Source of the DNA: Flaccisagitta enflata
Taxonomy: Eukaryota; Chaetognatha; Sagittoidea; Aphragmophora
Direction of reading: 5' to 3'
NCBI GenBank assembly: GCA_965153355.1
Contig: OZ231127.1
Coordinates: 89,838,001 to 89,902,000 of the forward strand
DNA length: 64,000 bases
The translations under genes and the position numbers were made by a program. The first letter of the stretch is position 1. Each line of letters opens with the position of its first letter. Below are positions 49,773 through 58,949 of the stretch, one piece after another. The notes below the pieces were generated by a model. It searched no databases. It worked only from the letters and a program-made list of their open reading frames with translations, and was not told where the DNA came from.

Positions 49773-50630
49773 ATGAATTTTAGACGTCGTTCATCTAGTG
49801 ATAGCAGTTCCAGCAGCGAGGAGCAGGACACTGTGCGAGGTCTCTTCCGCGAATTTCGCAATCGTCCGGGGCGTGTGAACTTTTTCGAACAAAGAAACAT
49901 CCGCCGCGACCGTGACCTGGAACGTCGCTTGCGCTGGTCAATTTACGAGGAGTCCAGCCTTAATCTCGCAACCCTTTTCGGCGATGCGGAGGGTAACGAA
50001 CTGACGACGACACCGTTCTTTGGCACGAGCAGGAGATATTGCATCCGATCCGAACGACAATCACGGCGTCACGCTCGGCTCACTAGCTTCAACGGCTTCG
50101 GGGATTACGGCATTGGCAACCTCTTCGTGGAACAATCCCCTGCGCCGCCATCACCGCCGAGGCCATTGGCAGCACCGCCAGAAGACGACTTCAATCAGTG
50201 GGTAGCGAATTTGGAAGCCGCGGTAGAAGGCGCGGTTGGAGGCGTCAACGAACAGCAGGACGAGTTTGCAGCGGCAATCGCCATAGCCGCTACAGGAGGT
50301 GAGGTTGATTGGAGCAGGTTTGCGGAACGCCCACTGTACATCGACGAGACTAGGACCAGACTAGGGTTTTGCCTGGTCGGCGCTAGGACGGATATAAAAC
50401 GTGCCTTGGTGATTGCAGTTGTCAGGATTAGAGAAACCTCTCCGGGACTCAACGCAAGAGCCGCTTGGCGCCAACTGGTCGCCCGCCTCCAACGGGAAAG
50501 AGTTGTCGAGACGGAACTCGAGGCATCGCGCATGTGGACCTTTGCCTTCAACGAACCAGCAGGAGCACACTTCCGTTCCATCTTTGAAGCAGACTTCGCC
50601 GTCCTCTACGACCTGTGGGAACGCTTGTAA
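49773..50630 (+). CDS. LTR-element ORF1, upstream of gag, unknown function (285 aa)
   Basis: Starts at ATG 49773 (MNFRRRSSSDSSSSSEEQD). The frame is open a little further upstream without ATG. It has an Arg/Ser-rich N-terminus, a Pro/Ala linker (PAPPSPPRPLAAPP), and a helical C-terminal domain of about 130 residues that includes ALVIAVVRIRE and AWRQLVARLQRERVV. I recognise no family. It is separate from gag, whose own ATG lies 248 bases downstream. An extra ORF before gag is rare (plant Ogre elements have one), so it may be an accessory or RNA-binding protein. Confidence 0.75.
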   Translation: MNFRRRSSSDSSSSSEEQDTVRGLFREFRNRPGRVNFFEQRNIRRDRDLERRLRWSIYEESSLNLATLFGDAEGNELTTTPFFGTSRRYCIRSERQSRRHARLTSFNGFGDYGIGNLFVEQSPAPPSPPRPLAAPPEDDFNQWVANLEAAVEGAVGGVNEQQDEFAAAIAIAATGGEVDWSRFAERPLYIDETRTRLGFCLVGARTDIKRALVIAVVRIRETSPGLNARAAWRQLVARLQRERVVETELEASRMWTFAFNEPAGAHFRSIFEADFAVLYDLWERL

Positions 50631-50878
50631 TCTCGGGATCACTGATGGGACCCGTGTATATATACTTGTTTTAGTAAGTTTAGCCGCAGTTTTAACTTTG
50701 TAGCGTATATTGATGTTTATTTGCATATATTGACGTATTCTGTTTACCATTGTTCATTACTCCTTGTGTTTTAGCCCTGTCTAGGTGTTGAGTCTATTCA
50801 CGTAGTCTTGAACACCCTGTCAGCAAGGATCTACTGGCAGACAGGCGGGGGTTAATTCCCCATACTTCTATACCAACA

Positions 50879-52384
50879 ATGGCGGAAAGAGGAGCGAGCT
50901 ATATCCCGATAGAGGATTTCCGTCCGGACTATCATGACCCGGAGGAGTGGCTTACGCGTTTCGAGAAAGCGGTGGAGTTGGCGACGAACTGTCAAGATGA
51001 AGCAAGACTAAAGAAACTCTACCTCGCATGGCTCCCGATGAAACTGGACGATGGAACACGGCTGTTGTTGAGTGGGGCTGCCAACAAGGACAATTGGGTA
51101 GAGCTGAAGAAGGAGTTCAAGGGCTTACTCATTACGCCACAGGACAAGTACAACTGGCGCTCAGGGCGAAAAAGGATCACTTGGGATGGCCGAGAAAACT
51201 TCCACGCTCTCGCCGCAAGAGTCAAGCGCACCATAGACAGGTACGAAGATCGGCCACGAGAAGCAGACTACTACCATGAGTTCCGCTTGGCTCTGCCGAG
51301 GAATTACCAGCAGGCGATTGACCTTGGTCACACTGCGGAATCGCTAGCTGAAGCGAAACGCATCGCGCTCAGATGCCAAGCTGCCCTGGCTGGGGGTGAC
51401 GACGGCGCAGGGGCAGCAGGCGAGAAATCGGTTGCCTTCGTCGGAGGGGCATTGTCTGAGAACAAGCCAAGAGATCAGGACAGACTCAAGGAAGTGGAAA
51501 TGAGCCTGCAGGGAATGTCGATTAAGGTCGACAATCTTGCCAGCGAGATAGCAAAGAATGCCAAGGAAGCAAGGGCGGAGAGAGCCCGCAGTCCTACGCC
51601 AGGCCCATTCGGTCGCCAGCCTCTCGGCGCAGAGGGGGTTTCCTACGATGTGGGCCCCAGACGCCAGAGATACGACAGCCGCGAGCGGTTCAACCAACGA
51701 CACCAAGACCAGGACCGCTTTGACGACGACGACTATGTCTACTCCTTAGGCCAAGTTCAAAGGGATGCCAACAGGCGGTCGAGAGATGAACAACGATACC
51801 CACCGCCACGAGACTACCGATACCCGCCAACACAAGACTACCGATACCCACCGCCACAAGACTACCGATACCCACCGCCACAAGACTACCGATACCAACC
51901 GCCACAAGACTACCGGTACCAACCGCCACAAGACTATCGATACCCGCCGCCACAGGGCTACAGCCAAGGGGGAAGCGAAAGCTATGGCTCCAGCCCGCGC
52001 CGAAGTGGACAACAGAGTTACGGGGGCTCGAGTAATTACGGCAGTGGTGGCAATAGGGGCTCAAGCCCGAGTGGAGGACGCGGATACAGCCCAAATCAAG
52101 GCAGAGGGTCCAGGTCAAACCAGAATCGCGGACCCAGTCCAAGTGGAGGTCAGAACCAACGCCCCAACTCAAGCCAGGGGTCAGGCAGAGGTGGCCGCAC
52201 CGATGGACGGCCTCCTCCGACGGCACCAGATGTTAGCCAAGGAAGCCAATATCGGGGCATGGAAAACGAGGAACAGTACCAATGGTTCTGTCAGGCGGTG
52301 TTGGAAAAAGAACAACGAGACGCAAGACCTCCGCCAAGCGCCCCCGCTAACCAGTGGGGACAGGATGAGTCGGAAAACTACTAA
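50879..52384 (+). CDS. gag: Gag of the LTR element
   Basis: 501 residues from ATG 50879. Residues 20-170 have the helical Ty3/gypsy Gag look (DPEEWLTRFEKAVELATN, LKKEFKGLL, FHALAARVKRTIDRYED). After a charged linker comes an eight-residue repeat (DYRYPPPQ, about seven copies near residues 310-360) and then a Gly/Ser/Arg/Asn-rich RGG-like tail. There is no CCHC zinc knuckle, so RNA binding probably relies on the RGG-type region. The DNA of the DYRYPPPQ repeat is a 24-bp tandem array. It ends TAA at 52382, overlapping the pol frame by a few codons. Confidence 0.88.
   Translation: MAERGASYIPIEDFRPDYHDPEEWLTRFEKAVELATNCQDEARLKKLYLAWLPMKLDDGTRLLLSGAANKDNWVELKKEFKGLLITPQDKYNWRSGRKRITWDGRENFHALAARVKRTIDRYEDRPREADYYHEFRLALPRNYQQAIDLGHTAESLAEAKRIALRCQAALAGGDDGAGAAGEKSVAFVGGALSENKPRDQDRLKEVEMSLQGMSIKVDNLASEIAKNAKEARAERARSPTPGPFGRQPLGAEGVSYDVGPRRQRYDSRERFNQRHQDQDRFDDDDYVYSLGQVQRDANRRSRDEQRYPPPRDYRYPPTQDYRYPPPQDYRYPPPQDYRYQPPQDYRYQPPQDYRYPPPQGYSQGGSESYGSSPRRSGQQSYGGSSNYGSGGNRGSSPSGGRGYSPNQGRGSRSNQNRGPSPSGGQNQRPNSSQGSGRGGRTDGRPPPTAPDVSQGSQYRGMENEEQYQWFCQAVLEKEQRDARPPPSAPANQWGQDESENY
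52369..52384 (+). promoter_or_regulatory. Gag-pol junction, probable -1 frameshift window
   Basis: The pol frame is -1 relative to gag. It is open only from 52369, after a TGA at 52366, and the gag TAA is at 52382. Any -1 shift must happen in this 15-base window, which contains GGAAAAC (52372-52378). That resembles, but is not, a classical slippery heptamer. Confidence 0.5.
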
Positions 52385-55300
52385 CCGGCCATGCTGCGGG
52401 GCAAGCACGGGCCGGTCCAACATTAGCAGCCCTAATCGACGTGACAAATGAGAATGACGAGGAAAGCGAAGATGAAGGTCCCCCGGGCTTGATCGACACA
52501 GATGGGGAGGACGAGTTCGACGACCCCCGCTTCCAACACAGCGAACCGCCTCCTTCCCCCACCCTTTGGGAAGCAGCAAGTGACGATGATGATGGTGACG
52601 ACGAAACCCCAGACCTATTGGACACGGATGATGAAGATGAAGAGACAAATGTCAAGCAATTCTTCGCATCTGCAACCGCATCCCCCGACCCACCACCCAT
52701 CAGGCTCCCCGAACCTCGAACACCCCCGAAATGGAGAGCCACTGTGTACATATCTTTTGGTAGAACAGCATTACCAGCGCTCGCCGACTCTGGTTGTACG
52801 ACGAGCTGCATATCGCATGATTTCTTTGTTCGTAACCCTGTCTTTAATAAAACTTTTGCCCCCCAACACACTGAAGGCCGAGCCATTAACGGAACGGAGG
52901 TGCCATCCGTCGGCGAGGTCAAACTCAACTTCTGGATGGAAGGCACACCGATGTCCATCCGGTGCAAGGTCATCAAAGGCTTAGTTGAACCAGTCATCTT
53001 AGGATGGGACTGGATGTCTAAGTATAATGCGATCCTCGATGCAGGAAAAGGAACACTAGCATTCAAAGGAGGATCCACGGATTTAGTCGAAAACCCTTAC
53101 TACGTTGCATCATGCCTCTACCGGACAACAGAAGAAGTTGTCCTGCCGCCTTTCTCTAAGGTCCACCTCAGTGTTGAACTGCAACACAATCGCGATTCAT
53201 TCAACAATTGTACGGATACTGTCATTACGGAGCCATTCTCTAACAATGGAGCAACCTACTGGGCTTCCAGAAGCTGTTCGAAAGTTAAGGATAACAAGTT
53301 CCGGACGGAACTCATTAACAGCACCAGTGACAGCATCAAAATTGAAGCAGGTAGCGCGATTGGCATAGTTGAATTCATTAACGAAGAGAAGTTTGATGCC
53401 GCTGTGGAGGTGACAGAAATGTTCTGCAGCTACAGCGACATTGGTCCGAGTCAGGACATCGGGCCTGGCCAAGGGGACCAAGCGGACCAACCCCCCCAGG
53501 AGGAGGCACAAGAGGACCCCCCCGAATGTGACAACGTGGAGATACCGCCGGGCGCAAAACGACTGAAGGTTGACTACTCACAAGTTGCGAAGGACGCGAG
53601 GAAGGATATTCCCCGAATCAAGGCCTTAGTCAAGAAGCACTCTAGTGCATTCAGCGTGCATGATCGCGACTATGGGAAAACAGACTTGATTCAATATCGC
53701 GCGAACTTGAAGGACCCTGATTTGCCTCCGGTTTCACAGAAACCATTCAGGACTTCACCAGAGATGCGGGAAGTCATTGACAACCAGGCCCACCAGATGC
53801 TAGCAGACGGTCTGGTTGGTCATTCCACGAGCCCATTCTCTGCACCAATTCTGCTCGCGAAGAAGAAGTGTGGTGGATGGCGCTTCCTTACTGATTTCCG
53901 GAAAATCAATGAGCGCTGCAACAAGGTCGTCTTCCCGCTCCCAAGGATCGAAGATTCAATCCAAAGGCTGGAAGCCCCTCGTTATTTCTCCACGATGGAT
54001 TTAACGAAGGGCTTCTGGCAAATCCCGGTCCACAAGGAGGACCGGAAGTTCTTTGCGTTTTCGACAGAATCCATGCACCTCGAGTACTTGGTCGCACCGA
54101 TGGGCGCCAAGAACAGTCCGAGCTGCCTCAGCGCCTTGATGCAATTGGTACTTCGAGGCCTCCCCATCCAACATGTGATTTCTTACCTCGACGATATTTT
54201 AGTCGCCGACAACAACATGGAGGATCACCTCAAGCACCTCGACCAAGTCTTCGCGGCACTAGCCAAGGCCGGACTCAAGTTGAATCCGGCCAAGTGTGCG
54301 TTTGCACGCGAGACAGTGACCTGCCTCGGACACAAATTGTCCAGAGAAGGAATTTCCCCGGATCCCACAAACACCGATAAAATCCGAACGTGGAAATCGC
54401 CGAAGAATGTGAAACAACTTCGTACGTTCCTTGGACTGACGGGATACTACCGGCAGTTTGTGAAAGGTTACAGCGAGATCGCCAACTGCCTTACGGACCT
54501 CACAAGGGATGGTGCGAAATGGGAATGGTCAGACGCCCACCAAAAAGCGTTCGACACATTGCGGGACACCCTGATATCGGACCAAATCATGTGCTACCCA
54601 ATTTTCACGCTGCCCTTCATCGTGAAGACTGACGCATCGCTTACAGCCATCGGGTACGTCCTCACCCAAAAGCTGGAAGGGAAAGAGCGCGTGATATCGT
54701 ATGGATCCAAGAAACTAAGCATTCAACAGCAACGATGGGCGACATATGATCGCGAATTCTTTGCGTTGGTCTCTGGGATCCGAGCCAACGCACACTACTT
54801 GCGACACAACACATTCATTGTGGTGACCGATCATCGCCCGCTCCTGGCGTGGAGAAGAATCGACGCGAAAAAAGACCCTACGGGACGTCGAACGAGATGG
54901 TCAATCGAGCTGGACAACTATGACTTTACCCTCATCTACAAGAAGGGTATCGCCCACGCTGACGCTGATGCTATGAGTCGACGCGGCGACGACGATGACG
55001 AAATCGCTGTGGATGACGAAGAATTCTGCGCCTTTCTCTGGGGTCAACGGAACGACCCACCCGAAATGTGCTTTCTAGGGATTGACCATGAAGTGGAAGG
55101 ATCCATCGTCGATCTCAACGCAGACAAAGAAGAGAGGAAGCGATTGTGGCGAATGCAAGAGGCCGATCCAATCATCTCAAATGTCAAGGCGTTTGTCAAA
55201 AAGCGTAGGAGTCTTCCCGCGTCATTCCCAAATCTGTGGTTCAAAAAGAATTTCCATCTTCTCACAATCAAGGATGGCATCCTCTACTGCAAAGACTACG

Positions 55301-57660
55301 CCGCCTCCATCAACAAGATAGTCCTCCAAGCAATCATCCCGGACTCCATGGTCAATGAAATTCTATCCGATCTCCATGGATCGACGAGAGCAGGACATTT
55401 GGGCTCAGAAAAGCTCCTCCTCATGATAAAGAGGTACGCTATCTGGCCAACGCTGGGAAACGATGTGGAAGAATTCGTGAAAACCTGTAAGACCTGCGAC
55501 CAACTTCGAGAACAGGTGCCAAGGCCAAAGACGCCGCTTCGCTCCATCGTCGCACGTCAGGTCTTCGATCACGTCATGTGCGACCTAGTGTCGTTCGAGC
55601 CGTCCAAAGGCTACAGGTACGTGCTCGTCTTTAAGGACGTCTTCTCAGGGTACATTCGGTGCTACAAGCTGCGTAACAAAACCACCGATGGGGTTGTTAA
55701 AGCTTTTCAGGACCTCATCTGCACTCTTGGTCCACCGAAACTGCTCACCAGCGACAACGGCGGCGAGTTTGACAGCAATGACCTGCGACGCGCTTGTAAG
55801 GAACTTGGAGTGGAAAAGCGAACGAGCGTACCCTACAGGCCCCAAAGCCAGGGAAACGTTGAACGACAAAATCGTACGCTGATCAAGTACCTCCAACACC
55901 AACTCATCGATAAAGGCAATACTTGGGCCGACCATCTATCGTTGGTTGAATGGATCCACAACACGTCCCCGTATGCGAGGACCAAGATGGCGCCATACTT
56001 GCTCTTCTTCGGTCGCGAACCGCCGCGTCCCCCGCTCGCTCTGTCCAACGATGTGGCGGACAGCGGAATCAGCAGCAGTTCGTTCTTCTCAAAGGTGAAG
56101 GAGCAAGCTAAAGCAATGCAACCACACACGCCGCCAACAGCGAAGCCCGACGATGGCGACGCAACAGTCAAGATCGATGGTAGCAAATTCTACTCCGACT
56201 TGAGAAAACAAGCAGTTGCGAACGTCAACGAAGCTAACAGAAGGGCAGACATCCATCGCGAAAAGGAAGCCGCGACCTATGATCGCAAGGTCAAGCACGT
56301 TCCGTTCCAAGAGGGAGACTCTGCGTGGGAGGAGACTATCCGAAAGCACAAACTCCAACCAAAATGGACTGGGCCGGTAGAGATCGAGAAGCGGCACAGC
56401 CATCCATCGGGAATCGGCACAACGTACGACATCGCCAGACCGAATGGGACGACGGCACGGAGAAACTATGAACAACTCCGCAAAGTCAACGCCAAATTCG
56501 AAGAAGCGATGAAGACGCCGGTCTCTCCAAAACGCAGGGGAAAAACCAACGAACTCGATCACGTGGCGGTCCTCTGCTTCAAGCCGCCGTCGCCACGACG
56601 ACCCATGGTCTCGCCGCCGCTTTCACCAACAATTGCACAACCGGCGCCGGCGCTCCCTCCACCGATGCAGCCAACTCCAGTGGGAGGGTCAAATCCAAAC
56701 ATCCCCGCCAGCGATGCAGGGGGATCTCCCACGTTACGACAAAGGCCCGCCGCTGGGGAAGTCGCCACTGGGGAAGCAGCTCCCGAGCCTGCCGTCGAAG
56801 AGGCAACGCAAACAAACGTTGTGCAAGACAGAAGCGAAGCGACGACCACCCCAAGTTCGAGTGCAGAAGAACCAGCTGACAACTCGGCTATCCGAAGCCT
56901 TCCTGCCGGGCCCGCATCAGTGAATGATATTGGCTTCCTTCTCGATTCAGGCGAGACCGGACCCTCGGGTCTTGCAACCACTCCACAACGCGACGACAGT
57001 CCGGACGACAGTGATAATCAATCCACCCCAACCATGTTGCACCCGCCTCCTCACCCGCTGTTAGCCGAGGAACGAGGAAGAGGACGCCAAAGCGCAACCT
57101 CTGATCGCCAGGTGAGTGACGAAGGTAGCTCAAGTCCGGGGTCAAGCCCAACAACGCCACGGTACCGTCGCCTAGCATTCGGAAGAGGTGGTGGACTTCC
57201 TCCGGTGTGCAAAATCGAAGTGGAAGCCCTGTCGAGTAATGATGAAGGTGATGAGGCAGGATTCGTCACGGCCAATTCGTCAGTCGATGTCACTCCAACA
57301 CGACAAGCCGCTGAACACAGGGCCAATGAAGTTGACCTACTCGCGTTCGACGACATTGTGCCTGGGTACATGCTGTTGACCGACGAAGGCAGCGTTGCGA
57401 TCCGGCGCGTTGCAAATGTCGATGTGGAGAACCCAACAGCTCTGAGCGAAACCGATGAGCCAGTGGGATCGACGTCCGAAGCAGATGACCAACACGACCT
57501 CCAGGGGAAAATTCGGCCACCAAAGAGAAGAAGTCACTCCAAAGATCCTGAATACCGTGCGAACTTGAGAGAATTCCACAGGAAGAAGTCCGCAGCGCAA
57601 CAACGGGATGCAAGAGGAAGATTTCTCTCAAGAAAGAGTTCTGAATCCAATGTTGATTAG
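52369..57660 (+). CDS. pol: Pol polyprotein: protease, RT, RNase H, integrase, long tail
   Basis: Open from 52369; there is no ATG near its start, so it is probably made as Gag-Pol. Counting residues from the GTG at 52441: retropepsin ALADSGCTTSC near 115; RT with FLTDFRKIN, FSTMDLTKGFWQIPV and the YLDD active site (Tyr 582); RNase H with KTDASLTAIGYVL, YDREFFALV and VVTDHRPLL; integrase with the HHCC zinc region (HGSTRAGHLG ... CKTCDQL) and the DD35E triad Asp1048, Asp1105, Glu1141; then LQPKWTGPVEI (GPY/F-like). The remaining about 400 residues are Pro/Ser/Thr-rich and acidic, ending in a basic tail (KKSAAQQRDARGRFLSRKS). All catalytic residues are intact. Confidence 0.93.
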   Translation, partial: VGKLLTGHAAGQARAGPTLAALIDVTNENDEESEDEGPPGLIDTDGEDEFDDPRFQHSEPPPSPTLWEAASDDDDGDDETPDLLDTDDEDEETNVKQFFASATASPDPPPIRLPEPRTPPKWRATVYISFGRTALPALADSGCTTSCISHDFFVRNPVFNKTFAPQHTEGRAINGTEVPSVGEVKLNFWMEGTPMSIRCKVIKGLVEPVILGWDWMSKYNAILDAGKGTLAFKGGSTDLVENPYYVASCLYRTTEEVVLPPFSKVHLSVELQHNRDSFNNCTDTVITEPFSNNGATYWASRSCSKVKDNKFRTELINSTSDSIKIEAGSAIGIVEFINEEKFDAAVEVTEMFCSYSDIGPSQDIGPGQGDQADQPPQEEAQEDPPECDNVEIPPGAKRLKVDYSQVAKDARKDIPRIKALVKKHSSAFSVHDRDYGKTDLIQYRANLKDPDLPPVSQKPFRTSPEMREVIDNQAHQMLADGLVGHSTSPFSAPILLAKKKCGGWRFLTDFRKINERCNKVVFPLPRIEDSIQRLEAPRYFSTMDLTKGFWQIPVHKEDRKFFAFSTESMHLEYLVAPMGAKNSPSCLSALMQLVLRGLPIQHVISYLDDILVADNNMEDHLKHLDQVFAALAKAGLKLNPAKCAFARETVTCLGHKLSREGISPDPTNTDKIRTWKSPKNVKQLRTFLGLTGYYRQFVKGYSEIANCLTDLTRDGAKWEWSDAHQKAFDTLRDTLISDQIMCYPIFTLPFIVKTDASLTAIGYVLTQKLEGKERVISYGSKKLSIQQQRWATYDREFFALVSGIRANAHYLRHNTFIVVTDHRPLLAWRRIDAKKDPTGRRTRWSIELDNYDFTLIYKKGIAHADADAMSRRGDDDDEIAVDDEEFCAFLWGQRNDPPEMCFLGIDHEVEGSIVDLNADKEERKRLWRMQEADPIISNVKAFVKKRRSLPASFPNLWFKKNFHLLTIKDGILYCKDYAASINKIVLQAIIPDSMVNEILSDLHGSTRAGHLGSEKLLLMIKRYAIWPTLGNDVEEFVKTCKTCDQLREQVPRPKTPLRSIVARQVFDHVMCDLVSFEPSKGYRYVLVFKDVFSGYIRCYKLRNKTTDGVVKAFQDLICTLGPPKLLTSDNGGEFDSNDLRRACKELGVEKRTSVPYRPQSQGNVERQNRTLIKYLQHQLIDKGNTWADHLSLVEWIHNTSPYARTKMAPYLLFFGREPPRPPLALSNDVADSGISSSSFFSKVKEQAKAMQPHTPPTAKPDDGDATVKIDGSKFYSDLRKQAVANVNEANRRADIHREKEAATYDRKVKHVPFQEGDSAWEETIRKHKLQPKWTGPVEIEKRHSHPSGIGTTYDIARPNGTTARRNYEQLRKVNAKFEEAMKTPVSPKRRGKTNELDHVAVLCFKPPSPRRPMVSPPLSPTIAQPAPALPPPMQPTPVGGSNPNIPASDAGGSPTLRQRPAAGEVATGEAAPEPAVEEATQTNVVQDRSEATTTPSSSAEEPADNSAIRSLPAGPASVNDIGFLLDSGETGPSGLATTPQRDDSPDDSDNQSTPTMLHPPPHPLLAEERGRGRQSATSDRQVSDEGSSSPGSSPTTPRYRRLAFGRGGGLPPVCKIEVEALSSNDEGDEAGFVTANSSVDVTPTRQAAEHRANEVDLLAFDDIVPGYMLLTDEGSVAIRRVANVDVENPTALSETDEPVGSTSEADDQHDLQGKIRPPKRRSHSKDPEYRANLREFHRKKSAAQQRDARGRFLSRKSSESNVD

Positions 57661-58949
57661 TGCTTCTATTATTCTAGTCCCTGTTCGAGATGATTTGCTG
57701 ACTGATGAATGGGGAAGTCAACCTAGCCTTTTGTTTGCTACTTTATTTAATGACCTATGTTTCCGCCTATAACGATGTATGGCGACCGGGAAGCATTGTG
57801 TACCTCTGTGATCATTTATTATTGCATTGTTAACATGGTTTGTTATCGCTTCTAATGATGTATAGTGATTCTTTGACATTGCACCACCCAAATATGATCA
57901 TGTTCCTCATCACCCCCCCCCTAACGGATAATGATGTGTCCCGTTACTGGGGAAGTTGTCTCATGTCACCAAATACTTAATACAACTACCTTCAACTGTG
58001 ATGAATTTGCATTAGTTAATGGACGAATTTGCGCAAATTTGGATTAGATAAATTGGTCTTAGTATAGAAAGATGTCCTGAATGAGTTAGACCTAAGAAAG
58101 AAGAAATCAATAGAAAGAAATAAAAAGTGGAAAATATGGGCAGAAAACAAAAATAAAGAGAAACGAAACAATTATGCCATGACCATGATAATCCATGCTT
58201 TTCTGCTTTACCCTCTGAAGGTGATCGATCTTAGCTCAAAATGCTGCTCTGAAAGATGTCAACAGCTCAGCTGGATCAAATCACGAAGCAAGTTGGAATT
58301 CTGCACTTACCTTGACGTCGGAAAGGTATGTCTGGTACTTACGTGTATTACTATGGTGGATATAATGGCGGAATTGATTTATCATGAATGTGTGAATGAA
58401 TTTTGATGGCCAGCGATTGAAGTGAGAATGGATGGATTGATTCTCATAATAATCTAACATTAGTGTACACATATAAATCATACATTCCTAACCATACAAT
58501 AGGAAGAATTCGCGATTTGACTGGCCCTGGAAGACACATTATCAATTACGGGTGGTTACCAAGATTCGATCAAGAACCAGAAGAAGCAGACTCACGCGAA
58601 ACACTAATTTTGTCATTCAGCCAGAAAAATAAAAAGGATATGACGATGTAGGCCTTTTTTTTTCTGTGGGACTATTGCGAAAGTGTTTCTACCTCTTATA
58701 TTTTGTGTCTCAACAAATCTGTTTGTAACAGGGTAAATCAAAAAGAAAGATGACGATGTACTTTCTTATTTTCTTAGCAACTACCACATTCAAAAAGAGT
58801 TATGTTAATCTCAGCTTTAATCATGATCTAAATTGTTTTCTCCCATGCTTTATCGCTTATTTGCTACTTGATCGTGAATGAAAATAAAAGTTAATTGAAA
58901 GTTGTTAAAACCATTTCCACAATTTCAGGAGTATCGGATATAATCAACC
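57661..58949 (+). other. Spacer between pol and ORF4
   Basis: AT-rich with only short frames. AATTTCAG|GAGTATC at 58921-58935 is a fair splice acceptor 21 bases before the ORF4 ATG, where env genes of retroviruses are reached by splicing. I did not identify the donor. Confidence 0.5.

Noticed and set aside
52441-52443. GTG as the start codon of pol
   Set aside because: The pol frame is open back to 52369 and abuts the gag stop in the -1 frame, so a Gag-Pol fusion is more likely than GTG initiation.
58179-58651. Short frames of 62-75 codons between pol and ORF4
   Set aside because: There is no recognisable domain and the length is near chance expectation in this AT-rich spacer.
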